From the NCBI GenBank assembly GCA_026214975.1, contig CM047810.1, positions 1,984,001 through 2,048,000 of the forward strand: 64,000 bases of DNA, in the 5' to 3' direction. Below, piece by piece: positions 22,436 to 33,404 of the stretch. The notes under the pieces are model-generated. The model saw only the letters and a list, made by a program, of their open reading frames with translations, was not told the origin of the DNA and ran no database searches. The position numbers and the translations under genes were made by a program. Source of the DNA: Gentiana macrophylla (Eukaryota; Streptophyta; Magnoliopsida; Gentianales; Gentianaceae). Numbering within the stretch: position 1 is the first letter of the stretch; every line of letters begins with the position of its first letter.

Positions 22436-22904
22436 AGAGTGTTAATGTTTTCAAAACTCCTCTCCAAACCATGTGGGGTGACCACATATTTAATCACACT
22501 TCCCAAAGAGAGTGTTAGGTTTCAAAACTCCTCTCTCATCTCTTATTACCCAATTGCCTCCAAAGATCTTTGGTTGTACTGTGTTTGTTTATATCCATGC
22601 TCAACACAGAAGTAAACTTGATCCTAAAGCTCATAAGTGCATTTTCCTTGGATATGCACAGGACAGGAAAGGTTACAAGTGTTACTCTCCTACTGAAAAG
22701 AAATTTTACAATTCTATGGATGTGAAATTCTTTGAAAGGACTCCATATTACAGCAAACCTACTGAGCCAGTCACTGATGGAAACCTGATTGAGATTGAAC
22801 TAAGTCCGTTCCCTCAGCAAACCATTTACCCTCAGCAGAGTCCTAACCCTCAGCAGACTCATAACCTTCAGCATCCTGCGGATACTCACATTACTGACCC
22901 TTAG
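22436..22904 (+). pseudogene. Copia-1 integrase C-terminal part
   Basis: GFKTPLSSLITQLPPKIFGC, then SKLDPKAHKCIFLGYAQDRK and KFYNSMDVKFFERTPYY: the conserved end of Copia integrase just before the variable linker to RT. The linker is Pro/Gln-rich (PQQT repeats). A 30-bp segment (GTTTCAAAACTCCTCTC-like) appears twice, at 22450 and 22520, with 40 bp of unrelated sequence between. Continues the gene cut at 16123. Confidence 0.85.
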
Positions 22905-22999
22905 CGATCTGGCGACCTGAGTCTGCCGACCCGAGCTCTTTTGAACCGGAACCTCGGCAACCTCTCTCGAACCAGTAGTCTGCTGGACCTCGACTTATT

Positions 23000-23860
23000 G
23001 ACTCTCGCATCCTCATCAAGTGGATGACGAGACTATTGCTCTAAGGAAAGGAAAAGATCATGCACTGATCATTCTATTCATACTTATTTATCTTATGATC
23101 AGTTGTCTCCTGTCTTTGCCATGTTTACACAGGACCTGGACTCTCACTCTATCCCTAGAAATATTCAGGAGGCCCTTCAAAATGATAAGTGGAAGGCTGC
23201 TGTTAAAACAGAGATGACTGCTCTCCTGGATAATCATACTTGGGACCTCACAACTCTTCCCAAAGGCAAGAAAACAGTTAGCTGCAGATGGTTATTCACT
23301 ATCAAATACAATGCTGATGGTAAAATTGACAAGTATAAAGCCAGATTGGTAGCAAGGGGATTCACTCAAACTTATGGCATTGACTATAAGGAAACTTTTG
23401 CACCAATAGCAAAGCTCAACACTGTCAGGGTACTGATTTCCCTAGCTGTCCAACTTGACTGGCCTCTTCACCAATTGGACATCAAAAATGCCTTTCTAAA
23501 TGGGGACCTCACCGAGGAGGTTTATATGACCTGTACCCTGGTTTTATCAACCCTCATACTCAAGGCAAGGTGTGCAAACCGAGGAAATCTCTATATGGCT
23601 CAAGCAATCACCAAGGGCATGGTTTGGAAAACTCACTCACGTGGTTAAAGCTGCTGGATATCATCAATGCAACTCTGATCACACCATGTTTGTCAAGACA
23701 ACCAACCGGAGGAGGTCCATTCTAATTGTATATGTGGATGATATCATCCTTCTTGGAGATGACTCTCTTGAGATCCGTAACTTGAAGACTCTACTGGCAA
23801 AGGTGTTCCAAGTTAAAGATCCGGCTACCTCAAGTACTTTCTTGGTATGGAAGTAGCTAG
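23000..23860 (+). pseudogene. Copia-1 reverse transcriptase
   Basis: [73 protein letters not shown] (first catalytic Asp block) and, after a frameshift, IVYVDDIILLGDD (the YVDD catalytic pair, 23729-23767). Typical Ty1/Copia RT. At least two frameshifts lie near 23545 and 23640. Confidence 0.9.
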
Positions 23861-24680
23861 AAACACCAATGGCATTTCGGGTCTCCCAAAGGAAGTATGT
23901 CCTGGACTCTATGAAGGAAATCGCATCTTTGGGATGCAAACTGTTGTATCCCAGTAGACCCCAAGTAACACCTCATCGCATGGTGACATTGCCGTCGAGA
24001 AAGAACAATATCAAAGGCTTGTAGGTAAACTCATCTACCTTTCTCACACAAGGCCTGGATATTGCATATGGGGTTAGTCTGGTCGGTCGGTTCATGCACC
24101 GCCTCTCTTGAGCAACATTGGGATCTTTGTGAATAGGATAATCGAGATATTTAAAGTCCACTCCTGGCCAAGGCCTGCACTTCACCAAGTCTACCGATAG
24201 ATCAATCAAGGTCTACACTAATGCTGATTGGGCTGGATGTCACATTGACAGACGATCTACCACAGGCTATTGCTCATATGTATGGGGAACCTGGTTACTT
24301 GGAGAAGCAAGAAACAACCAATCTGTGTCAAGAAGCGATCTTGGTGAACTCGTGGCACTTGTACTTGGCATTTGTGAAGCTCTATGGCTAAAAAGGAGTC
24401 TTGGCGAACTTCAAAGAACCTCTCTCAAAGAACCTATCACACTCTGCTTTGTGATAATAATTCACCTTATGCATGGTCAAGATCCCGCCCATCATGATAA
24501 AACCAAGCATGTGGACATTGTGACACTTACTACTAAAGGAAAAGATTGATGCCAAGATTATTCAACTCCATTATGTTCCTCAAAGCAGATCGAATGTCGA
24601 TATTCTTACCAAGGCTATTCCACCTCTTATGTTCAAGAGACTTAGTCGCAAACTTGGTTGCATCAACATATACAACCAGA
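23861..24680 (+). pseudogene. Copia-1 RNase H and pol C-terminus
   Basis: VYTNADWAGCHIDRRSTTGY, LVTWRSKKQ (frameshifted) and HYVPQSRSNVDILTKAIPPL, ending LGCINIYNQ next to the polypurine tract. These are the Copia RNase H blocks. Many frameshifts and stops. Confidence 0.8.
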
Positions 24681-24690
24681 TTTGAGGGGG
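24681..24690 (+). promoter_or_regulatory. Polypurine tract of Copia-1
   Basis: TTTGAGGGGG directly before the 3' LTR. Confidence 0.85.
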
Positions 24691-25116
24691 TGTGGAAATA
24701 TTACAAACATTTACAACAGATTACTTGAGATCATTGAAGTTCAAAGAGTGTGCCCAGCTGACCTCGAGGAGTTCGTACATGATTTTTTGTACACTTTATT
24801 TAATTATAAAAGACATATTAATTGTGATACATATAAACAATTAATATGTCAAACTCTAGTTTACTTTATGTCATAGACATATTAATTGTGATACATATAA
24901 ACAATTAATATGTCAAACTCTAGTTTACTTTATGTCATAGACATAGCTTTTACTTTTACTTTTGCATGCTTGCCGCCCACATCTACATACTCAAGTGGCC
25001 GCCCAAGCTAGCTTGCTAGTCTCTCTCAATTGTATCTATTTATACACCTCTCATATCAATGAATAAACTAAGTTGTAGTTTACTCTTGTGTTTATCACAT
25101 TCTCAAACTCTCTTCA
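24691..25116 (+). mobile_element. 3' LTR of Copia-1
   Basis: TGTGGAAATATTACAAAC to CTCTCTTCA, followed by the TTTCT duplication. The doubled 64-bp hairpin unit is at 24812-24939, as in the 5' LTR. Confidence 0.92.
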
Positions 25117-25689
25117 TTTCTCGTATGCTATATATATCCTATTTTAAAAAGGAATGCATAAGTAATTTATACTACTATTATTACACAAAGTCTTTGATCC
25201 CTTTTCGTATCCTGAATCTAGTGACATTCACTTCAGGGAACGATTGAACCAAAAGGATCAAGTTTTAGATTATTTTATGATAATCATTTTGTTGAATTTA
25301 AACCACTCCTTTCAATATTGCTACTACAGGAGCATGTTATCGCAACGATAAATACAATCCTTTCTTTTACGAGGATTAAAGAAGTGTCACGATGTTCTTA
25401 CTGAAATTTTCTTATCTTTAGACTTCAGGTCATTCGTTGGAACATCATTCCATTACATATGGACTTCGAGTCCGTTTTTATTTCTGTGAATCTCATATTC
25501 ACTTTTATAAGCATATAAGTGCTTCCGATGAACTCCCAGTCCATCTATATATACTTTAAATGAATGATCATCTTCAGGTGATCAAATCTTCTAATCAAAT
25601 TTGTCTACAAGACAAAATGATATTTTATGTTAGACTCAGTCTTCCGGACTCAATCTAAGCGATGCAAAAGTAAGTACATAAATAAATAA
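25117..25689. mobile_element. Copia-B interior, resumed
   Basis: Non-coding. Scattered words of the minisatellite type found further on (for example ACATTCACTTCAGGGAACGA at 25224) appear, too diverged to align as an array. Confidence 0.45.
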
Positions 25690-25691
25690 AA

Positions 25692-25780
<89 letters not shown>

Positions 25781-25782
25781 AA
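25690..25782. repeat. Compound microsatellite (CA)n(TA)n(TAA)n
   Basis: A CA run, then about 30 TA units, then a TAA-type run, uninterrupted by eye. Likely length-variable. Confidence 0.95.
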
Positions 25783-25894
25783 AATACAAAATGAATTTAT
25801 AGTATACCGGGTTATACTGATGTATCATTTTCACAATAGTGTCATCAACTCACTTCTAGTGAGATTTAGTATGACAATTTTAAAATCACAGTCT

Positions 25895-26690
25895 CATATA
25901 TGTCAAGTTCACTTTAGGGAAATGACTGACGTGAATACTTCTTTAAATATCGGTATATCATATCTAGATTCCGTCACGTTCACTTTTAGGAACAAACTTG
26001 TGTATCTCAACACATCTAGAATTTTGTACCGTCCACGTTCACTTCGAGGAACGGACACATCATAGATTTTGAGTTTAGTCACATCCACTTCTAGGAATTG
26101 ACATGCGTAATCTGATACATCATAAATATTTTACTCACATTTGCTTCCGGGATTAAGCCAATATAATTTAATGTATCTTTAATAATTATTATTTAACCAC
26201 ATTCACTTCAGGGAACCGACTCGTGTAGTTTGATATATCTTAAATATATGAGGCCACATTCACTTCCGGGAATGAGCCTGTAAAACTTGATGTATCTTTA
26301 ATACTTCATTTGGTCTCATTCACTTCTGCGATGGTGATCATTCTATCTTATATGACGCTATATCCGTGATAAAATATCAAGGTAAAAGTTTATTTTATTC
26401 AATTCATTTATTATGATCAATATGATCATATGGTGATATTTTATTATATATCGCGATATACCAATATTGATGAGAAAATTGATGTAGTAACATTCCCTGA
26501 AGTGAATGTGATCAAACTATATATCTAAATGCATCAAGTTATATAAATTCATTCTCTGAAGTGAACGTGATTAATCTATATATTTAAGATGTGTCGGTTG
26601 ACATAAATCCATTCCTAGAAGTGAATGAGACGAAATGAAATATTTGAGGTGTATCAAATTACCTGAGTCCGACTCCGTCGGCCAATAATA
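25895..26690. repeat. Minisatellite that reverses orientation
   Basis: Eight units on the plus strand at about 25904, 25974, 26031, 26078, 26132, 26197, 26254 and 26312 are built on CACATTCACTTCNGGGAA with 47-70 bp spacing. Three units in the opposite direction (TTCCCTGAAGTGAATGTGAT type) follow at 26491, 26551 and 26611. The whole makes a long imperfect inverted repeat around an AT-rich centre near 26420 (TATGATCAATATGATCATA). It lies in the Copia-B interior. Confidence 0.8.
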
Positions 26691-27174
26691 GATATCCATA
26701 TATCGCATAAGATAGATCCATGGAATATCCAGATGAGTATCAATATAGAAATCTCAAATAATTGATCACCGTTAGTAAGAGATAATCATTGATTGATGAT
26801 TAAATAATAGAAGTGCAGAATGCCCGATAGATCAAACATGCCAGAATACCAAATTTTTTTTTGTTGTTTACCAGAATACCAAATATGCGCCATGTTACCA
26901 TAATATCACAGCACCAAAAGAACCATCCTCGTATCTGCTTACCTCAACTTTATCTCTGTACAAGTGCCATTTCCAAACATACGTATTTAATTGTTTTAAC
27001 ACAAAACAATCTCAAATGGCCTTTGATCACACCTTTGTCAAAACCCTTCGTTCGTTCAATTCCACAATCAAAAGCAACTCTCTAGAAAAATAATAACTGC
27101 AAAAACTTAAAGCTTATCGGAACCGGAATTATGTTACGCCACGGTTCGATCGATGAAGACTCGTGCTGACAATA
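26691..27174 (-). mobile_element. Copia-B leader region
   Basis: No gag frame recognised. Next to the LTR, element-sense ACATATTGTCAGCACGAGTC looks like a worn primer-binding site, where ACATTTGGTATCAGAGCACG would be the intact form. Confidence 0.4.
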
Positions 27175-27679
27175 TGTTAGTAGTAAAATATAACTGCAAC
27201 TGCTATATATATTTAATACGTGAACTTGGAAAATATAATTTGGAATCCTACTGTATATCTTAATAAGCAGAGAAGAGGAATGTATGTATATTTATCAAAG
27301 GTAGTTTATTCTCATTACTTAACACATATACATGGAAGGTATTGGAGTTTGGCAAAGCCTCCATATCACTACATGTGACCACTGGTGGATTACCAAAGGG
27401 TATATAATCACGTGATCACAGCTGCTGCATAAATATTTCGGATAATTATCGTATGCGGTGTCTTTTAATAAAGACACGACATATTGCACGTGGCTTTATG
27501 GTGTAAAAACATCCGTCGATTACATCATATGTATATGTACATCGATGGTTATCCATTTTGTCGTGCTTGCGTCGAGACTTAGCTATTAAGTAAACTAACT
27601 GCAGGCTAATATATACTTTACGGAGGAAATAGATAGTATATTTATTGGACATCCAAATAATACGAGTATATTTATAACA
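27175..27679 (-). mobile_element. 5' LTR of Copia-B (empty site of TIR element)
   Basis: 505 bp with TG...CA ends (TGTTAGTAG at 27175, TATAACA at 27679 on the plus strand). Aligns throughout with 7597-9503 apart from the TIR element. The flanking TTTAC has no match left of 7597, where the partner's end is worn. Confidence 0.8.
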
Positions 27680-28232
27680 TTTACCAATTATCCAACTAGA
27701 ATATCAATAAATTGTAGACTCCAGAGCCCTAATTAAGATGCCACTTTTTCCCCAATATTTGCACTTAATTGAAACTTGGACTTTCTCCAACACAATTAAG
27801 ACAACTTGCATCAATTATTTAGAAAATCCACTACTTAGTACTTCCTATGTTCCTATTTAACTATCGTAGTTGTTAAAATCAAAATTTTATTTTTATCTAT
27901 CGTAGTTACATTTTCAATACATATTTTAATACTATTTCCAATTTTCAATATTACTTTTCAACTTTCTAGGTGATCGAACTCAAACTGAAATGTATAAAAG
28001 CTTTAAGGCCCTTTTTGATCTAGGATTGAATATAGAGTAGTTTTGTTATGGACTGAATTTAAGTAATAAGCTGCCTACGTATCCAAATATATATTTGGAA
28101 TCAAGCCCAACCGTAGTTCAAGCAGTTATGCATTGAGGTGGAGTTAGTGGGCAGTTATACAATCTACCCACGTCTCACGTCTACACATAACTATTCTTTG
28201 CACATATCTTTGGTCTGTTTTTTACCTGATTA
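27680..28232. other. Spacer between Copia-B and element C
   Basis: No gene. CTATCGTAGTTGTTAAAATC (27861) and a near copy CTATCGTAGTTACATTTTC (27897) suggest a decayed small repeat. Confidence 0.35.
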
Positions 28233-28350
28233 GGGGCTTACCCTGATCGTCTGACCAATAGGGGCCTGCCCTGGTCGTCTTGATCAGGTCCTCTAAGTAG
28301 CGGGGACCTGCCCAAGTCGTTTGACCAAAAGGGACCTGCCTCTGGTCAGT
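28233..28350. repeat. GGGACCTGCC tandem repeats upstream of aORF
   Basis: Four imperfect units starting at 28233, 28261, 28302 and 28331: GGGGCYTRCCCTGRTCGTCT then TGACCA/TGATCA. They lie upstream of the antisense ORF of element C, probably in its 3' LTR. LTR limits could not be fixed. Confidence 0.65.
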
Positions 28351-28502
28351 ACAACTTCTGGCTTAAATATATCCTTGATCTGATTTACTAATTCATCCAC
28401 GGGATATGTGCCACGTGGAGACATTCGGGTTATCCTCAATCAAAGCCCCCCAGATCATAATGGATGTGACCCTATTCTGGTACGTCGATTAAGATCTGAG
28501 GC

Positions 28503-28511
28503 TTATAAATC
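28503..28511 (+). promoter_or_regulatory. TATA-like box for the antisense ORF
   Basis: TTATAAATC, about 250 bp upstream of the ATG at 28764, on the strand opposite to element C. Plausible promoter, not proven. Confidence 0.35.
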
Positions 28512-28763
28512 TTCCACGTGCACCGTATAGGTGGCGTACCCAATGTCGCCTCGGTTATTTCAAACGCCACCGTAATTAATTGCTATAATCTCTTCCAGTG
28601 ATGCGTAGTCGAAACGTCCCATCGTTTGACTAGGGGCTATTAAACTCACCAAATCCTGCGAACAATCATCGTTAATTATAGCTAAAGATATCAAATTTGC
28701 TCAATTTGCGCATTGAAACACCAAGTAAGTTCTTGTTCTTCTTGTGCTATTTCCTTGTTTTTC

Positions 28764-30414
28764 ATGAATCCGAATCAATTTGATATATCTAATCCTGGCG
28801 AGAATCCCCTTCTTTCTATTCTCCCTCCTCATTTGATTGCTTCCATTGTCCCTGCCTTTATTGAATCGCCTCCGACTGAGTATAACGTTTCTGGGTTATC
28901 TTCACCCATTAGAGCTCTGAGAAGAACTTACGAGACAAAATAGTTAATGGCTTGCCACGTGATTGATTCCAATCTGAGTGATGGTGATATCACCAAAATC
29001 TGTTATCGGTACGAAATAAACAAAGATGTTTATGCCCCTATTCGACCTGTTCCTGGTCAGAGTGCCGCCACTCTCCCTCCGGAGTACTGTACTTTTTACA
29101 AGGAACAATTCGAGTGCGGACTCAGGTTTCCTCTTCCTCCCGGTTATTTAGAAGTACTCAGGTTCTACGATTTAGGTAACGGTCAGATTGTCCCCAATAG
29201 TGTTAGGGCTATAACTGGGTTCTTGATCCGGTGTAGATGTTTCGTTACTCCTTTCACATTGTCCTTATTTAGGAATTTTTACCAGTGTAAGCAGGTGAAG
29301 AATAATCCGGGCTGGTACACCTTCTGTAGAAGAACCGACGAACTGAGTGGCATCCCACTAATCAAGAAGACTGACCAATCTTTTTCTGATTGGAAAAAAC
29401 ATTTCTTTTACATCAGGTCTAGAACCATCATGAATTTAGGCAAATGGAACACATCTACTAGAGGTAGTGACCTGTTGGAAAGTAAAATAGATAAAAAGTT
29501 GCTTGAGGATATCAAGAAATATAGCATATATCTGGGTTTAAAGAAGTATAGCTCTAATTTAATTGATCTTCGCTCACCTGAGACAAATTGGTCCGGACCC
29601 TTATGTTGAGCTATCAGAGGAGAGATATAATATAAGTAGGTTGTTTCCTTTTGAATTCCTGCATACTCTGTTTAACACTTGCTTTAACATGATTGTTCGT
29701 TGGTATGTGCAGTGGCAAGCTTTACTGATATCATTCAGATAGCTGATGATGCCTCGCCTCCCATGGGTCAAGATGCGTTTGATCCCATTATCAATCCGAA
29801 CGTGCCTAATCTGACTGTTAACTCTGTTGACGCTCGTCCAAATGAGCCCTCAGTCGAAACGGATCCTGCTGATGATGATTCTGAAAATACCCATGACTAC
29901 CAGATGGTCCTACATACTTCTGCAATGGAGACCACTGCTGAGACTAGACGACCTTCAAAACGCATCAGATCTCACAATCAGGCCGATGAAGGTGTTGAGG
30001 CTTCTGAGCAAGCCAAAGGGGAAAGATATGATTGGAAAGAGTGGTCCAATCAAGACTTGTCAAAATTTGTAAGAATCTTCTCTCAGATATATTAATCTGT
30101 CTTTCTTAGGTATTATATGTTGACTTTACTCCCTGTACTCCTTTTTTAGGGTGCCAAACTGGGTACGGAGGTCCTGTCCAGATTGAAGAATTCGGGAAAA
30201 GTTGAAGAGAATTTGTCCAGTTCTTTATATGAATGGAAGGCCAAATATGAAGATTTGTTGAATACTTTTACAGCTGAGAGAATGGCCTTATCTGATCAAC
30301 TGTTGCGAAGGATGATGAGCTGAAAATCAAGGCTACTGAGTTCCAGACTCATGTTGCTACTTCTAATCAAATCCGATCTGACCTAGAAAAGATGGTAGCT
30401 GACCACTCTGGATA
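28764..30414 (+). pseudogene. Antisense ORF of Tat element (Transposase_28-like), spliced
   Basis: Begins MNPNQFDISNPGENPLLSIL. One in-frame TAG at 28941-28943 separates it from the conserved part, LPPEYCTFYKEQFECGLRFP, LEVLRFYDLGNGQIVPNSVR and FLIRC. This matches the 'putative gypsy-type transposon' domain (PF04195) of plant Tat-lineage elements. A frameshift lies near 29590 (the correct frame resumes at DPYVELSEERYNI). Two introns are inferred: 29637-29710 (GTAGGT...GTGCAG) and 30069-30149 (GTAAGA...TTTTAG), with frames that join as RYNI-MASFTD and LSKF-GAKLG. Exon 3 is coiled-coil-like (EWKAKYEDLLN, DDELKIKATEFQTHVA) with a frameshift near 30307. The end is lost at the fusion with RT, near 30402. 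Function unknown. It runs against gag-pol of the same element. Confidence 0.65.
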
Positions 30415-32162
30415 AATCACCTCTTTGACAATTCTAGCTTTTTTGAGTTTTGCAACCTCATGTTCTATAACCGAGATTCGCTCTGGTGCAAAATGCCTCT
30501 TCTTTTGCCGAACAGAGGGCCTATTCGAATCCATATTTAAGCTGTGGACCGCTAAATCTGGTGATAAGACATGCATGTCATCGGTCTTCCGTGCAAAAAC
30601 ATCCTTGTAACCTTGGAGTAGTGTTGTTAGTGCCGTCTTATACTGATCCGGAATCCAGGATCCCACATTGACCATTGAATCTGGTCACTCATCGCTAATC
30701 TAACAGCCTCGGTCTGGTCTGCTGATACTCAAGTCTTGTCTTCCTCTGGTAACAATTCTTCCAGCGTTACCTACTGAACAAATCTCTTCTCATCGACTAC
30801 TGATGTGTAGCAACTCCTGGCAATTTCCACATCGCCCTTCAGTTCAATCGATTCTGAATTATACGGAAACTTCATACTGTTATGTGCTGGAGAAATGATT
30901 GCTCGTAGGTTGATAATCGCCGGTCTTCCCATAATAACATTAAAAGCAGACGGTGCCTTAACAACAATGTAATTTACCATTAGAGTCCTGCCCTTTGGCC
31001 AGTTGCCATAGGTGGTAGGCAAGGTAGCCATGCCCATAGGATGAACAGGTGGACCTGCAAATCCAAACAAAAGGGTAGATACGGGTGTTAAACCCGATTC
31101 TCTTAATTTCATGGCCTGGAAGGCCTTGTAATACAGGATGTTAATGGCACTTCCGGTATCCACGCAGATCCTCTTTACCACATGCTTGCTAATGGTTGCT
31201 TCGATAACTAACCCTTCATTGTTAATGACAAGTGGTAATGGGTCCTCTGGTCCGTACCTTACCTCTCCTGACATTTTCTGTCGTTTACCAGAAATCTGAT
31301 CTTGATTCACAGGATCTATCATCTCCTTCTTTTCCTGATCTGTCCTCCTGGGACCTCCCATGATCGTATTAATAGTATTTACTGGTCGGTTATCGATCTG
31401 ACCATCACGATCTAGAGATGGACTTCTGGGCATTCTCTGTTCATTATTCCTATTCCTCTCATTCTGATGATTTCCTCTTCTGAATTCTCTGCGCCCTCTG
31501 GGCTCTTCGTTGCGAGATCTATCAATGACTTCATCAAGTCTTCCTTCTATAACTGCTGCATCGATATCCCTGATCAATTCTCTGCATGCCTCCGTATCAT
31601 GACCAACATCCTGGAGGAATCTGCAAAATTTGGTCCAATCTCTCTTTTCCCTGGGTCCTTTCATGGGGAATGGGGTTCTCGCTATGCCTTTGCGTTCCAT
31701 GATAGCCAAGACCTGTTCCCGTGATCTAATCAACGGTATTAGGTCTCTGTCCTGCAGAGCACCTCTTTTGCCCAATCTGTCTATTATAGGTGCCTGAACC
31801 CTATCCCAAACTGATTTACGCTTCTTGTCAGATTTCTCCTCTGCCTTACCTTTTCTGTGATCTCCCTTCTCCAGCTCATGCTTGGCATGATTAGCTTCTT
31901 CACCTTGACAGTGCTTAAAGGCAATTGCCAAACATTCCTTCATGGTTCTGGGATTTTTTCCATTTAATTTTGCATGTATATCAGCGGATGGATATATAAA
32001 TCGTGCTACCAAAAATCGTGATCCATCCTCTCGTAGTCCTGCTACGAATGAGGCTACCAAAAATCGATCATCTACATCAGCCACCTGGGTTGACTCAGCA
32101 TTGAACCTTTTGATGAATTGTAAAACTGTTTCATCGGACTTTTGCGAAACCGAATCTAAAAA
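30402..32162 (-). pseudogene. Element C gag-protease-RT start, Tat lineage
   Basis: Minus strand. The open frame starts inside gag (KSDETVLQFIKRFNAESTQV, 32162 down) and has lost the gag N-terminus; at 32084 it reads GTG, so there is no true ATG. Then come a Lys/Arg-rich nucleocapsid region, FCRFLQDVGHDTEACREL, the Tat hallmark INTIMGG, and protease VDTGSAINILYYKAF with MGRPAI (31340-30850). The frame stops at 30771. RT starts in 30675-30402: DVFARKTDDMHVLSPDLAVH, RQKKRHFAPER, IVKEVIYPEW. At YPEW, just before the catalytic fingers, it is fused to the antisense ORF; RT core, RNase H and integrase are deleted. Confidence 0.85.
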
Positions 32163-32165
32163 TTG

Positions 32166-33404
32166 TAAACCTCACACGCGAAACCGAATCGGAACAACTC
32201 AGTCGGTTTTACACGGTGATCCTAGAATCCCTTTTCCCGTGCCCTCTCACAAAATACATATATAAAGAAGCCACGTGTGATACAATTATCAAGTCGCGAG
32301 TTCAACAAACGTCATTAGGCATAAGTTCTAGAACAAAAACAACATCGAGAATCTAACAATCAACACATCAAAACACTTCAATCAATGAGCTAAGGATTCG
32401 ATTTCGATGATTATCACATAACTCGACTATCGGTAAATTAACTACTCATTAAAGTAAGAAAAGATCAAGAAATCATCAATATAAACCACAAGATTCAAGA
32501 TTCGAAAGCTGTAAATGTGATTACCGGAAAAGTGAAGATGAAGAACACCTAGAACGGAAACGAAATCCAAGTTGAAATTCAAACAACCGGGTAGCAACGA
32601 TCTTTGGATTACAACTAGTTTAACTAATTTAATCTAAATATTTACATAAGACCTAATCTAAACTAAAAGAAATGGAAAAGTGCAGAGAAATGGCTGAAGA
32701 AGATGCTAAAAAAAAGTGTCCACCGATCTAGATCAAATGGGGGTGTATTTATGGTGTTTTTTCAGATCTGGGCTGCTAGGCGGGCGCTTGTATTGACAGG
32801 CGCCCGCCTGTCAAAAAATTCCATGAAGAAAACGGTTCAGCAAGTTTCTAAGCCAAAAACAGCATCTTAGGCGAGCGCCTATGGTGACAGGCGGCCGCCT
32901 ATGGTGACTCACCTTCAGAAAAACAGCAATAACTTTGTGTGTAGACCTCCAAATTGAGTGATTCAAAATCCGTTGGAAAGCTAATGAAATTGTCTACAAC
33001 TTTCGTAAAGATGTCCAGCCCAGAAAATGCCTCTAAGGTGGATCAAAATGCAGATAAATGGAAGGTATAGTTGTAGTACCACCGCGTTTTGATCCGTTTG
33101 AACGTTTAAGCTTCGGGCACACGTTCCAATCCTCGTATCTCGCCTTCTGGACATCTCAAACACCTAAGTCCTGTACAAAATCACAAATACCACACATAAT
33201 CCCTACAGGATACTAGGGTGACCGAGAGTATAGTAATTTACACCGAAAAAGACCGAGAATCCCGGACTTTACGTCCTAGGTCCCGAAATGATAACCAAGG
33301 TGTAAATACATCAAAATACAATCAAATGTCTCAAAAAACATATAAAACGAGGTATAAACGGGGTATAATTATATAGAAAATGATAGCCAATTTGACTCTC
33401 ATCA
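32166..33404 (-). mobile_element. D array LTR 1, truncated
   Basis: Homology to the other D LTRs begins at TAAACCTCACACGCG (32166); about 465 bp are missing. Element C gag lies directly next to it. The 13-mer GCGAAACCGAATC occurs on both sides of the junction (near 32147 and 32180), so short homology may have guided the deletion. It ends at CTCATCA next to the polypurine tract complement ACTACCCCCTACTT. Confidence 0.88.

Larger units (their letters stand above)
13627..25116 (+). mobile_element. Copia-1 retrotransposon, TSD TTTCT
   Basis: A plus-strand Ty1/Copia element bounded by LTRs of 429 bp (13627-14055) and 426 bp (24691-25116). It is flanked by perfect 5-bp duplications TTTCT (13622-13626, 25117-25121). 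Domain order is gag, protease, integrase, RT, RNase H, the Copia order. Its integrase gene is split by Gypsy-A (about 16124-22435). All ORFs are broken by stops or frameshifts, so it cannot move on its own. The LTRs differ mainly in their first 100 bp and are almost identical after that. Confidence 0.92.

Noticed and set aside
25895..26690. Regularly spaced repeats resembling a CRISPR array
   Set aside because: Units are degenerate, spacers also similar, orientation reverses, no cas genes, and the context is a plant retrotransposon.
7597..27679. Segmental duplication of host DNA for the 7.6-9.5 and 27.2-27.7 kb pair
   Set aside because: The adjacent polypurine tract, RNase H motifs and TG...CA end show these are LTRs of one Copia element.
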